Assembly (NCBI GenBank): GCA_964019055.1 | Contig: OZ025209.1 | Location: 16,095,351 to 16,159,350 of the forward strand | Direction of reading: 5' to 3' | DNA length: 64,000 bases | From: Anthopleura xanthogrammica | Taxonomy: Eukaryota > Cnidaria > Anthozoa > Actiniaria > Actiniidae | Shown: in pieces, positions 25,701 to 37,027 of the stretch | Layout: each line of letters begins with the position of its first letter | How positions within the stretch are numbered: position 1 is the stretch's first letter | Made by a program: the position numbers and the translations under genes | The notes under the pieces: generated by a model | What the model was told of the DNA's origin: nothing | What the model saw: the letters and a program-made list of their open reading frames with translations, nothing else | Database searches by the model: none

Positions 25701-28474
25701 TTCCTGAGATAGCGAACATTATGCATTGTGGTCAAGCTTGGGTACAAATATATTTTATTCACCATGGCTTTTGTGGTGTTGTTTATGGAATTCAAAAAAG
25801 GCTTATGGGACTTAGAAATTTATAAGAATAGACCTTCTTAGCTTGGGTGGTTTGTTTTTCCATTTCAGACCACGTGTCATTCCCTGAGAATAATTTTTTT
25901 GTTTAAGGTGTATCCATATTCATGTGTCTTCTTATGTACAACCGTTAAACAAGGAAATAATACTCTAGGGAATGACACGTGGTCTGAAATGGGGCAACAA
26001 ACCCCTCAAGCTAAAAAGGTCTATTTAAGATGAATACACATTAAAAAAAATTAAAAGAAACAATACGACGTAATCCAAAATTGCGACAATGAAAACGAGA
26101 GGAAAGAATAACTCATCGAAGAGAAACATCGGAAGAAAACGAAAAAAATGCTTATTTTTTAACGAAATGAGAAGCAAATAAATTATGTGATTAAGATGAA
26201 GTATGAATGAAAAGATGGAAAGAACGGTAAAAGAAAAGCTTTATTTTCATTTAAGCTTCGAGTTAAGGAAGGTATTGAGACGGTTTCAATGAATTGCAAA
26301 AAAAAAAAAAAAAAAAAATTAAAGGAAAGAAAAAAGCCCAGCAAAGTGTTTGTTTATGAGATTTTTCCTCGTTTAAAAAGATAAAACAATCACGATAGAA
26401 TCCGGTAAAAACAAAGCATTTTAAAATGATGTATTCATTTTTTTGTTTTATTAAGATTGTACACATCCAGCTGTCCATAATACCCCGCCAACGTGTCTCC
26501 CCTCACAAACCTCCAACAGTTTTCCCCCATCATTAACACTAACCGTGTGGTCACCTATCGTGAGTTTGTAATTTATGGTTTTGTTCAATTCAAGGGCTTG
26601 AATCACGTCTTCGAGAAGTTTGTGATGAATTCCTTGGACCCCCGTATAGGTTAGTAATGAAAAAGGTACCTGGTGAATATTGACGACGGCCTAGTAAAAT
26701 GCGCAATATCTGGTTGAAAAAAACCCTACTTTATTGGACGCTCTTTTCAAGTGCACATTTCGCGTTTTTTGAAGTGTAGCTGTGATAGAGTGCCCACGCT
26801 TGCGCGCCCAGCCGTTTTGAATCCGTCGATTGAGCTACCCGTTGGCTTTTAAAAGATGTTCGGTATATTGTTGTTGACTTGTTATTTCAAGTCATGATAG
26901 GATCTTAGTTTATCTACCATCATTGTCACATCGATTTTCATCAATATATTTTTATTAACATATTCACTCTGATTATTGATAACATACAGTATTCACTCCC
27001 ATGCGTGATTGATATATATGCAGAGAGTTGTTATTTATTATGATTATGATCATGGGTATCAACATATTCACTCTGATTATTGATAACATACAGTATTCAC
27101 TCCCATGCGTGATTGATATATATGCAGAGAGTTGTTATTTATTATGATTATGATCATGGGTATCAACATATTCACTCTGATTATTGATAACATACAGTAT
27201 TCACTCCCATGCGTGATTGATATATATGCAGAGAGTTGTTATATATTATGATTATGATCATGAGTATCAACATATTCACTCTAATTATTGATAACATACA
27301 GTATTCACTCCCATGCGTGATTGATATATATGCAGAGAGTTGTTATATATTATGATTATGATCATGGGTATCAACATATTCACTCTGAACTCTTTGGGGT
27401 TGGCTGGCTTGCACTATAAGGCCTTTTGATTGGTATGAGCGAAAGTCAGGCTCGCATTCTCAGTCATTTCTCACTAAATTTCATTGAAATCGTGAATAAA
27501 TAATGAACATCATTGATACCGCATTTTCCAGGCGTAGATCAGTCGATTTCATCATCATCTCCACAGGAAGCCCAAGCTCTGTACCGTATTTCTGAAATCT
27601 TTAAAAACATGGACCGCGTGTGAGAATTGATCATCAGGTGGAGATTTGAAGGCAGAAATCAAGGCCCTTTCTCTCGCGGTTTCACATTTGCTTATCTGAT
27701 CTTCTCTTTTTTTCAGGTCAAGTCTACATAGCAAGGTTTCAGGGTGGACCCCGAGAATACTGGTGAATATCTGCTCATAGTTTATTCGTTCTTTGTCTTA
27801 CTGTATCGATTATCACTTTCTCCTAAAACCTTGAAGCACTTGCTCTCCCCCCTCCCCCCAAAACACGCACACACACAGGTGGACGGTAATATGCAATAAG
27901 CCTCCCTTGATACTAATACTATCATACTGGAAATGAAATTATTAGATACCGGAACACTAGAATTTTTTCGCAGGAAATCAAATTATTTTCCAATATAAGC
28001 CATAAGTAAAGATGTGTGTCAGTGTTGGTGTAACGAACAGTTTTTCTCGTTTTTGCAGGGATATACAAAGCGAGAATTATTGGCTGAGATCTTACCCATT
28101 ATTGGTAAGAAATAAATACTGATGTAGCAAAGTGGATGAATGGATGGAGGGAGGGAAGGAGGGAGGGATGTTTGGCAAAGTAGATGGAGGAAGGTAGGGT
28201 TAGATGTAAAATATTGATTAATGGATGCATGGTTGGACAGACAGACGGATGGATGGACGGATGGATTGATGGAAGGACAGATGGATGGAGGGTAGACGGA
28301 CGGACGGAGGGAGTGAGAGAGGAGGAGAGGTGTGGAGAATAAAAAAAAGAACAGAAGATGGAGGTAAAAGTTTCAAAACTGATTGCCACCTTTATCATCA
28401 TAGGTACGAACATCCGACTTCAACGGCTGTTTACCGAATACAAGGATCAGTTAGATGCTGTGGAGCCTCGGTGA
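10717..28474 (+). CDS. HIRA: HIRA histone chaperone, complete 31-exon gene
   Basis: HIRA deposits histone H3.3-H4 independently of replication, in a nuclear complex with ubinuclein and CABIN1 and with ASF1 as histone donor. Exons: 10717-10753, 11537-11599, 11690-11800, 11909-11999, 13356-13450, 14016-14111, 14580-14908, 15425-15481, 15644-15694, 15800-15870, 15993-16098, 16584-16812, 17124-17185, 17312-17397, 18211-18322, 18698-18756, 19349-19641, 20014-20039, 20336-20449, 20530-20590, 20862-20955, 21544-21642, 21756-21814, 22096-22201, 22528-22650, 22950-23025, 25516-25603, 26595-26649, 27717-27762, 28059-28104, 28404-28474. Phases agree throughout, giving 1003 residues (human HIRA about 1017). 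The start [13 protein letters not shown] matches the family N-terminus. Residues 1 to about 369 are the WD40 propeller; RRRITP near 481-486 is the ASF1-binding B domain; the C-terminal HIRA domain ends [17 protein letters not shown]. No inactivating lesion is seen. Confidence 0.97.
12461..12965. mobile_element. Hairpin-plus-TIR element E3, non-coding
   Basis: A strong hairpin (arms about 12461-12523 and 12540-12604, sharing GGTCTGATATCAAACTTGCG) abuts 23-bp inverted termini at 12606-12628 and 12943-12965 (TTATTATATCCATTTTGAAA at the left). The 314 bp between the termini contain several ATTGG or CCAAT boxes and no useful frame. It lies in HIRA intron 4. It shares its layout with the elements at 4955 and 58983. 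Confidence 0.8.
14137..14373 (-). mobile_element. tRNA-derived SINE (minus strand) in HIRA intron 6
   Basis: The reverse complement has a tRNA-like head with an A box (GGCTCAGTTGGTTGAGC) and a B box (GGTCGTGGTTTGAGTCC). A unique body follows, and the 3' end reads GGTGCTATATAAATCATT with a repeated AAATCATT tail. These are the parts of a RNA polymerase III SINE. The B box departs from GGTTCGAATCC and there is no clean cloverleaf, so it is not a functional tRNA gene. Confidence 0.85.
16140..16530 (+). repeat. GGT/GAT microsatellite in HIRA intron 11
   Basis: A compound trinucleotide region with an almost pure TGG array of about 100 bp at 16297-16394, flanked by imperfect GAT and GGT runs. It is intronic; the His-, Pro-, Thr- or Val-rich frames on both strands are artefacts. 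Confidence 0.97.
16858..16970 (+). mobile_element. Possible SINE head fragment in HIRA intron 12
   Basis: GGGTTATTGGTTGAGCACTG resembles a tRNA-type A box and a weaker B-box-like segment (TTGAAACCCATG) follows. The match is partial and the 3' part is not recognisable. It may be a decayed SINE copy. Confidence 0.35.
17312..17397 (+). other. HIRA: HIRA exon 14: B domain (ASF1 contact)
   Basis: The exon encodes [20 protein letters not shown], which lines up with the short vertebrate HIRA B domain. In the family its RRRITP segment forms a beta strand against ASF1. All the key basic residues and the Ile-Thr-Pro are present. Confidence 0.93.
17436..17992 (+). repeat. 57-bp minisatellite, about 9.8 copies
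   Basis: Nearly identical copies of a 57-bp unit (with TCAGGGCACAGCTAACTCAC and GATTGAACCCTGAAAC) fill HIRA intron 14. Only the first copy differs clearly. The unit length is a multiple of three, but the frames contain stops, so it is not coding. It directly abuts a SINE on its right. Confidence 0.96.
17993..18165 (-). mobile_element. tRNA-derived SINE (minus strand) in HIRA intron 14
   Basis: The reverse complement has GGTGGTTTAGCAGTAGTGC (A-box region) and CCAGGTTCGATTCTGGGA (B box), followed by a body rich in GGGTTTTCTCTGGGTTCTCT-like runs. This is the usual plan of a tRNA-headed SINE. The lack of an acceptor-stem match argues against a real tRNA gene. Its 3' end runs straight into the 57-bp minisatellite. 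Confidence 0.8.
18848..19290 (+). repeat. About 60-bp minisatellite, seven copies
   Basis: Slightly diverged units of 58-62 bp, with CATCAAGTGTATGTATGCTT and GAAGGTGACACTCCAGCAAG, fill most of HIRA intron 16. The unit length varies between copies, so no frame is kept. Confidence 0.93.
21186..21325 (-). repeat. Dispersed repeat B with E2F-like core, copy 2
   Basis: The reverse complement reads GGCGCGAAAGTTCCCGCCAA and then AACCCCATCAG. The same string recurs at about 3215-3265 and 31710-31760. A small palindrome (AGAGAGCATAAAT with ATGCTCTTTTG) follows at 21296-21324; a like palindrome lies at 32060-32089 near another copy. HIRA intron 21. Confidence 0.65.
22745..22797. repeat. Perfect 22-bp hairpin in HIRA intron 25
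   Basis: ATTCTTACTGCGCATGCTCA at 22745 onward is repeated in reverse complement ending at 22797, with a 9-base loop (TAAGTGGCA). The stem of about 22 bp is uninterrupted. It is probably a transposon relic; it is outside the coding exons. Confidence 0.85.
23026..25515 (+). other. HIRA intron 26, long AT-rich intron
   Basis: The longest HIRA intron, 2.5 kb. Apart from the hairpin at 25322 and a small CCTT-rich stretch near 23740, I see only AT-rich sequence. The ORFs here have no recognisable family features and skewed composition. Confidence 0.7.
25322..25390. repeat. Hairpin with GGGATCCCTGTGGT arms in HIRA intron 26
   Basis: GGGGATCCCTGTGGT near 25322 is matched by ACCACAGGGATCCC near 25376. 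The loop is about 40 bases. The related ACAGGGATCCC string also occurs near 22424, so this may be a dispersed inverted-repeat family. Confidence 0.7.
25859..25992. mobile_element. MITE A, copy 2
   Basis: Inverted termini CATTTCAGACCACGTGTCAT and complement flank about 80 bp of AT-rich sequence. About 27 bp of the arms match, the best-preserved of the three copies. It lies in HIRA intron 27. Confidence 0.88.
26961..27387 (+). repeat. 104-bp tandem repeat, about 4 copies
   Basis: Four near-identical copies start at 26961, 27065, 27169 and 27273, with a partial fifth at 27377. Each contains TATTCACTCT, CCCATGCGTGATTGATATAT and ATGATTATGATCATG. It fills part of HIRA intron 28. Confidence 0.95.
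28135..28320 (+). repeat. GGAT/GGAC/GAGG microsatellite in HIRA intron 30
   Basis: Degenerate purine-rich tetranucleotide units lie between the last two HIRA exons. The Ser/His/Pro-rich minus frame over it is an artefact. Confidence 0.85.
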
Positions 28475-30160
28475 CGAGAACTATCCACCGTGACGGTTGA
28501 TGACAAGAACCCAGACAAGAAGGCATTTGTATATTAGACTTACTTACTAGTGTGCATGCGTATGTTATATTCTGGCGCTGACCCATGGAATGCAAGCGCT
28601 GAGCAAAAGTACTGCAGGATGTACTTCGATGCGCTTGCGTGAAATATGCCTCGGCGCTGACCCAATTTACGGATGTAATCCAGTGCGCATGCGTAAAACA
28701 TATATGGGCACAGACCCAAAGAATATAGGTTGTATCTCTAACCTGCTTTGCCAAGAAATAGTTGGATGCCTGTAGGTTAAGATAGAGACTAAAACGGAAG
28801 TAAGGTTGTGTCCTGTTTAACGGGGGTTGGGCGGGTTATTTGGAACCATCTCATATCGTGTTTTCTTGACAGAAATCTTGTATTTCATAATTTATTACGC
28901 TGTTTGTCTATAGGGTAGGGAGACTGGGCTAACTTTTGATTTAACACCTCTTTGGAGGAAGGGGAGGGTGGGGACATTTTGTGATGTTTTTACTCCATTT
29001 CTATACTACTGTTTTTTATCAATGGAGGGGAGGGGGAGACAATTTAAGGAGCCTCCTCTCCCTTCCAAGAAAACTCTAGTTTCTACTTACTAATGTTTGT
29101 TTTCATGGGAGGGGAGGGTGAGTAATATTGTGGGATCTTTTCATACTAGTCTATACTACTTCAAGTACTTTATAGTTTTCTCTACAACTGTTTCTACAGC
29201 AGAACAATCTTGGGAGATTTTCATATTTATTTTCTGATTCAGAAATTAAAGTTTTTGGGTGGAAAATTCATTCATATTATTCTTGAAACACGAATTGAGA
29301 CAAAATAATGTCTCGGTCCTGTAATTATTGTACATTTCTAGAGCTTTTGTGCTAAACGTGGGCAGCTTTCAACGTTATTTCTTGAGTTATTCGCTTATCC
29401 TCAACCATATTCAGCCATTTCACTTCAAAAATGCTTCTTACTAGGCTATCTCTTTTGGAACTCACTGAACTCCTCAGTAAAGCATCCAACTATGGTCTCA
29501 AAGTATTGGTAGATAAGGCCTAATAAATCTCTCTTCTTCTCGCTAATGTCAACCGCTTCAAGATATATCTTGTTATTGTAGCAGTATCTATTATTTATCT
29601 TCAAAGCTCCACCCGTTTCAAATTGGTTTTCCCATCGACGAAGCTTTCGCAGCTAACGGTTTTAATCGAGTGTTGTGAGAGCTCCATTAATGGTGGCCCT
29701 TGAGGGAAATGAAGAGATCTCCGTGGGCGGTTGTCGTAATATTGGCGCCAATATTTAGAGAATACTCGCTCTTCAAACCATCCATATATCGTTATTCTAG
29801 TCATTATTGAGCCATTTTTGCGAGAATTTACCTCTTTCGGCTTCCAAAAAAGTTTATATGAAATTGTTTAGTCTACCAAACGAAACTTTGCTTCATTTGT
29901 GGTGCTAAAAGCGCTGTTTTGTATGAGTAGATGTGAGTATATTTATTATGTAAGAATGTTGTGTTGTATTGTAGTCTTTTTGTAGTGAAAGAATAAATTA
30001 TAGAACTCTCTCTATATATATAATTCTTGATATTTATTAGTATCGTTTGTCGTTTTATCCCTTCGTTACTCATTTTTGACGCAATTTGGGGGAAAAAAGA
30101 CGAGACTTTGTCATTGAAAAGTGATGAGGATCTTCGCGAAATGATGGGTCGCAAACATCC

Positions 30161-30286
30161 CCAAGAGAGTCAAAAAACAATAACATGGCGGCCATTTTGG
30201 TGCCTTGACAATGGATGCTAATGAGAAATCTTTTTGTTGAATGGCACCAACGCTCCCCCGAGAGGCCGCGATGACGTAACGTGCAA
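30161..30286. mobile_element. MITE C, copy 1
   Basis: The block opens with CCAAGAGAGTC, passes AACATGGCGGCCATTTTGGT and closes with CGATGACGTAACGTGC. Inner arms GGTGCC and GGCACC are inverted. The same opening, middle and end recur at 52889-53010. Confidence 0.7.
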
Positions 30287-31709
30287 TCGAAGAATTGGAA
30301 TCGTGTGTAATTTTGGCGAAGTTTGAATAACTTGAATTTTTAATAAAATGTGTTTACCATTAGCAGAGAGAAGCTTCGCTAAAGGCGGTTACCAAAGTAT
30401 AAACCAGATAAACAAGCAAATCTTAGGATAGAAATAATGTTGCAGTTTCCGACTACAAAACCGTTCTGAAAATTAACAACAAAGAAGAAAAATGTTATAC
30501 TTTTTCTTTAAGAAAATTATGATTCAGCGATTTTCGTTTTTCATAACATAAATTTCATCCTCCAAAACTCACTCTTTCCATAAAAAATGATCAACGTATT
30601 TTCAAAACAAGGACCAAAACAACATTTCCGTCTAAAACTTTGTTTTTACCACCTAATATTTATAATGACACCTTCTGCGTCTTGTTTCGATTAGCGAGTG
30701 ATATCATTCCTGTTCCAAATAATCTTGAGTTCCTACCAGCAGGCGCTTTCTCGAATATTACTAAAACGTTTTTCAATTATCACTTCTTAATGGTATCCCC
30801 TACTGAGGTTTTGTAGTGTTTGTGCTAGTGATGTGTAGATGAACCGATTGTTTTATAACGAAGGAAGTTTAGATCACAACTTGTTTTCGTTGTAAATTTT
30901 GAAAATTCTACATCAAATTAAGGGGGATTTTTTTCAATCTATACTCAAATATTGGCATGATTGGACAGTCTCAATGCTTTGTTTTCACGTTTTCAGCAAA
31001 CAAATGTCTTCATTTTTTAATAATAAAACAGTAAAATACAATAAAAAGTAGGTTTTCCTTGACTGATATGAAATTTGTGGAATTTTCTCCATGTTATTTC
31101 TTTTAGGTTAACCAATATATCTATGATTCCATAGCTATGATTTTAAATTACCAAATTTAAAGCCGGAATATAATTCCAAGGTTTGGAACATATTATTTCA
31201 ATTATATTTTATCTAAATTTATTATTACTCGCCAAAAAAATTGCCTATAAGAATCTGAAAAATGGAGTCAAATTATTCTCATAACAGTCATCAAAAATGC
31301 GAATTTTCTTTGATAATTTTGTTTAGTTCAAAATTATTCATTCCAAAATTTTTGTTTTTGATTTAAAAATTGTGAACACAAAATCCTTTGATTTATTTTT
31401 ACTGCGTCATCCGGTTTTTAAGTGTTCCTACTTGTATTTTTGTTCAACAAATAATAACATGATTTTTTTTTCAATTTTAATCACTGATTTGACGACGTAT
31501 AAACATTTGGTAAACGACAGGTTTTTTTATCCCGGGCGGTCGATAGAACGAGGGTTGACTTTAGATAATTATATCTTCTGTCCCCAATTCTTCAAGTTCT
31601 CTTTGATTTAATACTGTTTTTTATTTTAGCTTTATCATGTTTTCCGAAACCTTTCTTGCCTACATTTTTATTTACACGTGGTTTCCTTGAAAGCACGTGC
31701 TTTTTTGGC

Positions 31710-31760
31710 GCGAAATTTTCCCGCCAAATTCACCGTAACTCCATCAACAAAGATATCGAA
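31710..31760 (+). repeat. Dispersed repeat B with E2F-like core, copy 3
   Basis: GGCGCGAAATTTTCCCGCCA followed by CCGTAACTCCATCAAC. It matches the copies at 3215 (plus strand) and 21186 (minus strand). Confidence 0.65.
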
Positions 31761-31937
31761 AGAATCGGCCATGTTGAAGATATTCAAATTTTAGCAGATA
31801 CCGAGGCTTAACGAAATAAAATGTTCAAAATTGCATGTAATTTCAAAAAGACCAGTAGATTCGATTAGACGTTGTTGAGTATTGAACTAACTAGCTTTTC
31901 TACCAAAATTTTCTTATTATTGCCGAAAGGTAGAAAC

Positions 31938-32012
31938 TTCATGTATGGTACATTATTTATTTCCTACCAATAAATGTATTTGGTGATCCACGTGTTGTAC
32001 CATACATGAAGT
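31938..32012. repeat. Hairpin with ACTTCATGTATGGTAC arms
   Basis: ACTTCATGTATGGTAC near 31938 is repeated in reverse complement near 31997. About 40 bases separate the arms. It may be a small MITE nested near repeat B. Confidence 0.7.
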
Positions 32013-33859
32013 ACCATACGCCTAAAGCTATTTTTTTTCTTATATTAGTTTCGACCAAGAGAGCATAAATTATATTTATGCTCTTTTGTTTCGACTCCTG
32101 TCAAACTAATGATGAAAAATAAATGAAAATTTTCCCTAGATTTATTATAAAGAATGGGATTTTGCAATGATAAGTCAGAAAAAAAGCATGATAAAAACCC
32201 CTTCAGGATATTTTGTGCAAAAATAAATTTTCATCTAAGTGACACGATTATTTTAGATTACTAGGAGTTGTTTTTAAGCCAATTTTTATGCTTTTTAAAT
32301 CGAAAACATGCCCAAATGAACTAACTTTGGCAGTATTTAATTAGAAAACTTGAGCTATAATTTAGTAAAATGCCTCTGGGAATTTTAAGGATTTAAACTA
32401 ATAAAGCCATGAAAAAATAACCCATCTTGAGACAACGGAGCCGGGGAAAACCATTACTTTGAACTGTAAAGTATAAAGGTTCTTAGAGCTTTTTGATCTC
32501 CCGCCGAACCCACTCAGTTAAAGCTAGCTCTGTCGAATCCTCAGAATGTTAGCACAAAAGTTGGAGTCTGGATAGGCAAATTGTTAAAAGGGATAAGGAT
32601 AATTTATAGTTGGAAAAAATATTAGTAAGTAAACCCTCAGTAGTTGAAACTGCGTCGGTGTTAAGTGTCATCTTAGGTTAATCTAAACTTCGTGAAAATT
32701 TCCACAAATTTCTCCTTCGTTTACTGAAAAAAAGGAATGAATGAAAAAAAAATGTTTTTCGCCGCAGGACAAACACTATATTTCAGAGTTCGTTTAGAAA
32801 GAAATTACTGCGTTTGAAGTTGGAATTATTTATTGCCACACTTGTCTTCGTCGTTGTTAACCCCACTTCTTTTTTTCTGTTTTTGTTATCTTTCTTTCTC
32901 TCGTTTCCTTCTCTTTTTACTTTGAGAATTTAGGGGAAAATGAAATTTCCTTCTACGGAATTAAAATAGAATTATCAGCAATCTTTTTTAGCTTATTTTT
33001 TAGAGTGAAAGTTAGAAAACAATGGCATTTATCTGATATTTTCTTAGAACCATCGTACCACGACTAACACATTATTACGTACGTTAGCCACTTGTATTCA
33101 GCCACAAACAACTTGAACGAAAATACTAAAAAAACTGGCGTCATGTAGGCGGTGTAGGGGACGACAATCGTCAGCTTTTGTCTTGTCATATATTAATAAT
33201 ATCGTACTTGAAGAAATAATATGTACAATTCAGGAGGAAACGTGCTTGTATTACAGTTGCTACTGACGTCAAATATGCTTGTACTTTTATATTGTATTTT
33301 ATTGTTTTTTTATCAATTTCCAGTGTCGAGTGAGTGGGGTTATATTCGTCTTTTATTAAGACCTACGCATGCGTAATTAACTCTATTACCAATAAGGGTT
33401 GATTGACGTAATTACTCAAACAATTCAGAAGAGTTCATTGACAGTTACCATGGAAACGCCATGACATGTCCTCGAGTTTTAATTCCTCGGAAATTGATAG
33501 CTAGATTTTGGATAGATTCGACCAATCAAAATGCAAGTGTTCCTTCCTTGAAAATATTGATCTTTATCTCTCGTTGTAATTGTTCTTTGAAACTTTAAAA
33601 TTGTTTCCATGGCTACGGTAGGCAACCAATCATATTACAACTTCTTTTTAGAATTTTTTTTAGAATATTTTTAGAGCTTCAATTCGGGTGATGTTTTTCT
33701 GTGTCTTTCCTTCTTTCCATTTTAACTTTTATTTCTTTCCTTTTCTTTCCGATATTCTTTTATTTTCAAAAACATTTCCCTTTCTTTCACTCTTTCTTAT
33801 TTCTTCTCTCCTTGATTTATCTTTTTCCTTCATTTTTCTTTCTCCCTTGCTTTCTTTCC

Positions 33860-34198
<339 letters not shown>

Positions 34199-37027
34199 GC
34201 TCTTTCATTCCGTTTTTCTCCCTGCTTTCTTTTTACGCTCTCTTTCTTCTTTTCTCTTTTTCTACCGATTTGTTTCTTATTCAAACTTGCTTCATTTTCC
34301 CAGACCAAAAGAATTCTCGTTAAAATCCTCCCTAAAGTTCCCTTTCTCTAATGTGAACTAATAATAAGATCCCAAATAATTACAAGACTAAGTAGGTTGT
34401 GAATCATTAATAAGCATTAACACACTGCATAACACCAGCAAAGCAGCTTCATTAACGTAGCGCGTGGAATCTTCTTCATTAATTTTTAAAAGAACTTCGA
34501 AAAATAACTCTGCCCCATTAAGTTTACCAATCTACATTCCACTTCAACTTAAAACTCTTGTCAGCAAAAACGTTTTCTAATTTATTTATTTTTTTGCTCA
34601 ACAATTGCGAGTGAACTTAAAATTGACTAAAACAGATATATTTTTCCCTTTTTTAGTAATCTTCGTTTTTAATGACAGAATTCCAATCCACTTGGCCGTT
34701 TTAAGCGAGACTACGTGATACTAATTTCGTAATTATCGAGATAAATAAAATAAGAATGACTGTTTTATCAGCTGCTGTTTACGAATATCAACGTTGTTTT
34801 GTTTCTAGTTCTCGCAGTGTTTCAAAACTCTCTCAGAAAGTGGTGGTGTTCCTCACGACCTAAGTGCACGCTTCGCTATCGAATTCATTGAATTATATCC
34901 ATACCCACGAATAATATATCGTCGTACTAACTAACCATTTCCTAACTTAATATCCAAGATAATATTTCACTGCAATTTGACAGTATGTCACTAAAGATAA
35001 TCCCGGTTGGAATGACTTTAAACCTTTCTCAATTTTTCTCCTAGAGACGAGGTCAGTGGGTGTAAATATAAACTTTTCCTGCTCGGCTTTTCATAGATCT
35101 CCAAGGCTGCCACAATTTCAAAATCAAATTTATGGCCAAGTGTTTCCATATCGAAGTAATTAATCCCATCTTGAGGCATTATTTTTCGTGCCCTACTTGA
35201 AATTAATGTCGCTTTGTGCCAAGAATGATAAATCGAGTTAGATATTTTTTTTTATTTGGGCGTAAAAAGTAATTTTGATGGAATTGCTCGCGTTGATCAA
35301 TGATGAACATTAATGATAAAAAATATATATAAGTTTTAAAAAAGGAAGAAAATGTGCTGATAAAAAAAAAAAAAATCTTTCTTTATCTTTTTCCCTTTTC
35401 CAACACAAGGTAAAAACCTAGTTTCAATTTTGAGTTCTTGACAGCCATAAATCACCAGTGCGTTCAAAATTGCTTTCCTTATCTCTAAACTTTTTTCCTA
35501 AATTATGTTTTTTTTCAATTACGACTTAATTTTTCACGTAAAAAAATAAATCCACAACTTCAAATCACACTTTCCTTCAATATTTACATTAGTATTAAAA
35601 CTAAGCTTGTTTTGAGTTGACAATAGAGCGATTCCTCACGCGGGCAATTTGAGTATCCATAGTAACTGCGGCGTTCTCAGGATTCGATCCATATCAGTTG
35701 ATTTCGATGGCGCTGTCTTAGTCTAACGACGTTCTAGAAGGAGGGGGGGACGAAAATTCAATACTATAGCCCCCTCATCCCAATCCTTAGAGTTTTACTG
35801 CGTGTTTAAATAGAACTCGAAATTATTGAATAATCTCTTCGCTCTAAACAGAGTAGACATTGTACGACAAGTTTCAATTGAAATGTTGAACAAGTACATC
35901 TAATAAGAAAATAGCACTCGTTATCGTTAAGAAAATATCGTTAAAACAAAATGATAGTTTTAATTTTCGCTGCGTAAAGTAGCTTGAAAACTCTTGTTAT
36001 TTACACGAATTTTGAAATAACAAGAAATGTTAGTGGCGGTATTGTTAGATTTGCATAAATATAGAAGGATATCTCGGGTTTGAGAGAGTAGTTATCGATA
36101 GTATCAGTATTATCTGACATGATATTTTTTTTATTTGAATGAGAATGGTGATCGATCTTCGTGATTGCGGTTGAGTTTTATTTTCCAAAGAAGGATTAAA
36201 GAAAAGCCATAAATTTGTCCCAATTCTTCTTTTCTTTCAAAGCTCACGCATTATAGCTATTGTTTTGTCTTGGGGTTTTTTAAGGATTTTCTCGACGATC
36301 ACAGGCAGCTGTTTCCGTCCATCTTTGCCAGATCTGATCTTTAAACCCCAGACCACTGTGCTAGAATTTCTACAGTAAGTTTTCGTCCTACGCATTTGAC
36401 CGCAAATGAAATAACGAGGAATGATGGCAGAAAGATGTTCTTATATTTTGAATACTCGAACAAAATCGGCTTCTTTTCAGATAACATACTTTTTTTGAAT
36501 ATTGTTAAAAGTTTGCAATTCCGCTAATGGTGTGCACGCGCGCGCTTCGAACACAAGGACATCAATAATAGAATGTGGGTGGATCATTGGCTTTCCACGT
36601 CATGATATCAAATATTCTTATCAATGAAATTATCTTCTAGGGACACAGTGTACACTATGCTGTTTCTTTAAGCAGCGAAAACACTACTCTCGCTTGTCCT
36701 AACGTACCATCTCCGATACGAGCCGGGGGAAACAGGATAATGGAGGGGTCTTTCTCGTTTTATTTTGGCCATCTTTGCCAACGAATTAACTAGTTTTAAT
36801 TGATTCAATTCAGAACATGGGCTACTTAGGAGCCACTGCCAGTTCTGGGTCTGGTCGAGGAATGTTTTGAAGCCGGGAGAGGTACACATCTCGTCCAGAG
36901 GTCCATATCAAGCGATAACTGACCTTGTGATTGACTCAGTAAAGTCGCGAGTAAGACCGAGGCAAAATATTGCCGATCAATCAAGGAGAGACCTTACGGT
37001 TACTGCATCCGGAAGACGTTTGAAAAC

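Noticed and set aside
27535..27625. Possible extra HIRA exon after CATTTTCCAG
   Set aside because: Its translation does not match the family; exon 28 joins exon 29 directly with correct phase and length.
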